Shown here: positions 53,726 to 56,204 of the stretch, one piece after another
Layout of the letters: every line of letters starts with the position of its first letter
How positions within the stretch are numbered: the first letter of the stretch is position 1
DNA from: Bacteroidaceae bacterium
GTDB lineage: Bacteria > Bacteroidota > Bacteroidia > Bacteroidales > Bacteroidaceae
Direction of reading: 5' to 3'
Length of the DNA stretch: 56,204 nucleotides
Assembly (NCBI GenBank): GCA_017540585.1
Contig: JAFYAT010000103.1
Location: 1-56,204 of the forward strand
Notes under the pieces: model-generated
Told to the model about the DNA's origin: nothing
Databases searched by the model: none
What the model saw: the letters and a program-made list of their open reading frames with translations, nothing else
Position numbers and translations under genes: made by a program

Positions 53726-55585
53726 TTAAATGTTCAATAGAGAATTGTACTCCCTCAGCGTTTCAAGCTGGTTTGACTTGACGTGGATGAAGTTCTCGAT
53801 GCCTGCTGCCTTGAGGTCTTCCGAGCATGCTGGGGCACCTGCTACGACGTACATGGCACGGCCGTTGAGGTACTTGAATGCTGGGATGGCGTACTCGGCA
53901 TATTCGTCGTCTGATGAACAGATGACTACGATGTCGGCTCCTGCGGCAAGGGCTGCATCTACTCCTTCTTCTACGGTTGTGAAACCGAGGTTGTCTATTA
54001 CCTTGTAGCCTGCTGCTGCAAGGAAGTTACATGAGAACTGGGCACGTGCCTGACGCATGGCAAGGTTGCCTATCGTGAGCATGAATGCTATCGGCTGCTT
54101 CTTGGCTGCTTCTGTCTGGAGACGGAGTGCCTCGAAGTCGGATGCCATGCGGGATGTGTTGAGGGCTGGGATTGCTCCTGCCTCCTCCTTGCTTCCGCAA
54201 CAATTGCAGCATGATGAGACAGGTCGCTTGCCTTCGGATGTCTCAGTGAAGTTAGGGAACTGGTTTGTTCCGAGAATAAACTCCTTACGCTTGGCTGTGT
54301 CGTCATGACGCTTCTGGTTTGATGCGTTCACGGCGTTCTGGATGTTTCCGTTGAGTGACTCTACGAGGAAACCGCCAGCATTCTCAACGGCGAGGAAGAG
54401 TTTCCAGCCTTCCTTTGCGATGGCATCTGTGAGATGCTCTATTGTATATGAACCGCCTGCTACGTCCACGAGCTTGTCGAAGTGTGCCTCTTCCTTGAGG
54501 AGAAGCTGCTGGTTGCGTGCTATGCGCTCTGCAAAGTCCGTTGGAGTCTCGTACTGCTTGTCAAATGGTACTACCACGATGGAGTCAACATTTGCAATGG
54601 CAGCCGACATTGCCTCTGTTTGTGAACGGAGGAGATTGACGTAAGAGTCGAAGAGTGTCTGGTTATATTCTGATGTGTAGGCACATACGTGCATCTGGCA
54701 AGCGCAGTCGCACTTAGGTTCATACTGCTTGACAATCTGTGCCCAGAGCATACGTGCTGCACGGAACTTGGCAATCTCCATGAAGTAGTTGTCGCTCACA
54801 CCCATGTTGAACTTGATGCGCTTGGCTGCTTCTGTTGACTCTACGCCAGCGGCAGTCAGTTCCTCAAGGTATTCAGCACCCCATGCGAGAGCATATCCGA
54901 GTTCCTGATAGATGTATGCACCTGCATTATTAAGTTTCACGGAATTTACGTTGATGCACTTGAACTTAGGGAGTTCGGCAAGTGCCTCGATGAGTGGCTT
55001 TGCTTCTGCAAGGACTGCAGAAACGTCCTTTCCCTTTGAAAGTATTCGACCTATCGGGTCGAAGTCGATAGAGCCTTCAAGTTCGGCGAGAGGGTAGCCC
55101 TTCTCCTTGAAGTATGTGACGAGAACCTTGGCAAGTTCCACGCAATGACGCTGGCATGTCGTGAAGTTGAGTTCCACGTATTGTGGAAGGATGTCCTTCA
55201 GGAGGTCAGCAATAAAGTCCTTGCTGATTTTGTCTGACGGAATGGTGAATCCGAGAGAGTTGACGCCCTTGTTGAGGATGTCGAGAGCTTTCGCGTTGGC
55301 AGCCTTGGCATCGTCTGCGTTTATCTCCTGACGGACGTACCAGAGGTTGTTGTCTTTCTTGTTTCCACGAACAAATGGAAACTCGCCTGGTAGAGAGTTT
55401 ACCGCCTTGAGGTCCTTGAGGTCTTCACGGCGATAGAAAGGCTGTACGTTGAAGCCTTCGTTGGTTCTCCAAACCATCTTCTTCTGGAAGTCGGCACCCT
55501 TGAGGTCAACCTCGATTTTCGCGAGCCATTCCTCTGTGGTAGGAGCCTGGAACTCCGAGAAGAGTTTTTCTGTCATATTAGCCAT
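53726..55585 (-). CDS. mutA: Methylmalonyl-CoA mutase small subunit
   Basis: A 619-residue partner of MutB. The TIM-barrel part (about 20-430) includes FPFVRGNKKDNNLWYVRQEI and AKFRAARMLWAQIVKQYEPK; the C-terminal B12-like domain (about 480-619, AGADIVVICSSDDEYAEYA) lacks the cobalt-binding His, as expected for the non-catalytic subunit. The linker before it has a Cys-rich block, SSCCNCCGSKEEAG (about residue 465), that I do not recall from characterised MutA. A consensus promoter lies at 55644-55672, so this gene heads the unit. Confidence 0.95.
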   Translation of the reverse strand: MANMTEKLFSEFQAPTTEEWLAKIEVDLKGADFQKKMVWRTNEGFNVQPFYRREDLKDLKAVNSLPGEFPFVRGNKKDNNLWYVRQEINADDAKAANAKALDILNKGVNSLGFTIPSDKISKDFIADLLKDILPQYVELNFTTCQRHCVELAKVLVTYFKEKGYPLAELEGSIDFDPIGRILSKGKDVSAVLAEAKPLIEALAELPKFKCINVNSVKLNNAGAYIYQELGYALAWGAEYLEELTAAGVESTEAAKRIKFNMGVSDNYFMEIAKFRAARMLWAQIVKQYEPKCDCACQMHVCAYTSEYNQTLFDSYVNLLRSQTEAMSAAIANVDSIVVVPFDKQYETPTDFAERIARNQQLLLKEEAHFDKLVDVAGGSYTIEHLTDAIAKEGWKLFLAVENAGGFLVESLNGNIQNAVNASNQKRHDDTAKRKEFILGTNQFPNFTETSEGKRPVSSCCNCCGSKEEAGAIPALNTSRMASDFEALRLQTEAAKKQPIAFMLTIGNLAMRQARAQFSCNFLAAAGYKVIDNLGFTTVEEGVDAALAAGADIVVICSSDDEYAEYAIPAFKYLNGRAMYVVAGAPACSEDLKAAGIENFIHVKSNQLETLREYNSLLNI

Positions 55586-55643
55586 ATATAATCATTTAAA
55601 GTTTGTAAAGTTTTAATTGTGTAAGGTCTCTTGAAAAGTCTCG

Positions 55644-55672
55644 CAAAGATAATTAATTTAGTTTGAAACAAA
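55644..55672 (-). promoter_or_regulatory. Promoter of mutA
   Basis: Minus strand: TTTG at 55669-55672, 17-bp spacer, TATCTTTG at 55644-55651. A second TTTG at 55673-55676 would give 21 bp. The start codon is about 60 nt downstream. Confidence 0.7.
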
Positions 55673-55721
55673 CAAATATTACAGTAAAAATATTTACGTC
55701 TTGATAAAAATATTTGAGGAG

Positions 55722-56009
55722 TTAGCGAAGTTGTATTACTGACCGCAGGGAAGTAACGGGGCTGCCATCCGGGACAGAGGGGGTAAATGATTTTTGTTTC
55801 AACACAGAGGACACAGAGGTCACTGAGTTTTTCTCTGAGAGCCTCTCTGAGTTCTCTGTGCTTTCTGTGTTATTTGTGTTTGTGCACACTTTCCTACCCC
55901 TGACTCTTCGGCAACCCTTCGTGAACCCTTCGTGTCGGCTTCGTGAGGCGGATATGTTCCGGACGGCTGCCCCGTTACTTCCCTGCGGTCTGTGAGATCG
56001 CTTCGCTAA
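55722..56009. repeat. Inverted-repeat element enclosing CACAGAG repeats
   Basis: The stretch 55680-56204 has no gene. The arms are 55722-55730 with 56001-56009 (TTAGCGAAG, perfect) and 55741-55774 with 55957-55990 (34 bp, three mismatches, the first 22 perfect, containing GACCGCAGGGAAGTAACGGG). The interior holds CACAGAGGACACAGAG and CTCTGAGTTCTCTGTG repeats like those beside the GxxExxY gene. It resembles a MITE-like element. Downstream of 56009 I see only A/T-rich DNA and another ACACAG repeat at the window edge. Confidence 0.75.
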
Positions 56010-56204
56010 GTTTGGGGGTTAGGGGGCTTGTGGTCTATGCTTCTGAATCACATTGCAAAGATACGGTGAATCTGACATACCGCCAAGGATTTTGGAAATG
56101 TCAACTGCACAACACTGCACAACTTGAATTTTGTACCCGAAAGATTTGATAATCAAGGAGAAATGATTATATTTGCATTGTAAAAACACAGTAAACACAG
56201 AGCG

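Overview
The window is a chromosomal segment of a Bacteroidales bacterium, most likely a Prevotella/Segatella-type member of the Prevotellaceae. This rests on TAnnTTTG promoter -7 boxes, often with a TTTG -33 box about 19 bp upstream; lineage-typical families (HU-related DNA-binding protein, DUF3256, DUF4494, DUF6057, DUF6359, type B L31, OprO/OprP-like porin); weak Shine-Dalgarno sites; and a methylmalonyl-CoA mutase pair of the succinate-propionate route. The genus is an inference. No tRNA, rRNA, CRISPR array or intact transposase was seen.

Layout. 1-9.9 kb is an accessory island: a leader with overlapping palindromes and a TACT microsatellite, a small secreted protein and its frameshifted partner, a 2085-residue SpvB/FG-GAP/YD-repeat RHS toxin with a variable C-terminal tip, a probable immunity gene, and two paralogous secreted proteins with a shared C-terminal tag. 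9.9-25.2 kb is core cell-envelope and housekeeping DNA, almost all on the minus strand: TonB, PpiD, LptC, a TPR protein, an outer-membrane protein, a DEAD-box helicase, LptG/LptF, Tgt, Lon, a SPOR lipoprotein and an HU-type protein. 25.5-26.5 kb is a three-gene plus-strand operon (YtxH, holin-like membrane protein, small basic protein). 27.3-37.5 kb holds a PAP2 phosphatase, DUF3256, L31, a lipoprotein, fructose-bisphosphate aldolase, a D-2-hydroxyacid dehydrogenase, a Crp/Fnr regulator, YggS with DUF4494, a porin and an OM beta-barrel.

37.7-39.9 kb is a second small accessory patch: a lipoprotein, palindromic repeats, a frameshifted PD-(D/E)XK-like toxin tip without a toxin body, and its probable immunity gene. 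39.9-43.3 kb has an EamA transporter, TruA and a MATE exporter. 43.5-51 kb is a minus-strand cluster of two DUF6057 membrane proteins around a PD40/CxxCH lipoprotein, followed by an S9 peptidase; I regard this as a candidate uncharacterised envelope system. 51-55.6 kb carries mutA and mutB, separated by a GxxExxY nuclease-like gene inserted with CACAGAG-type repeats.

The most unusual signal is a repeated structured element at 9791-9879 and 39796-39886. The two copies share an identical 28-nt centre and conserved flanks, while the outer stem differs by compensatory changes on both arms. Both lie at the exact downstream edge of an accessory toxin/immunity patch, in a convergent intergenic gap. 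Separately, at least six intergenic regions are bounded by long inverted repeats 110-290 bp apart, which suggests small non-coding mobile or structural elements.
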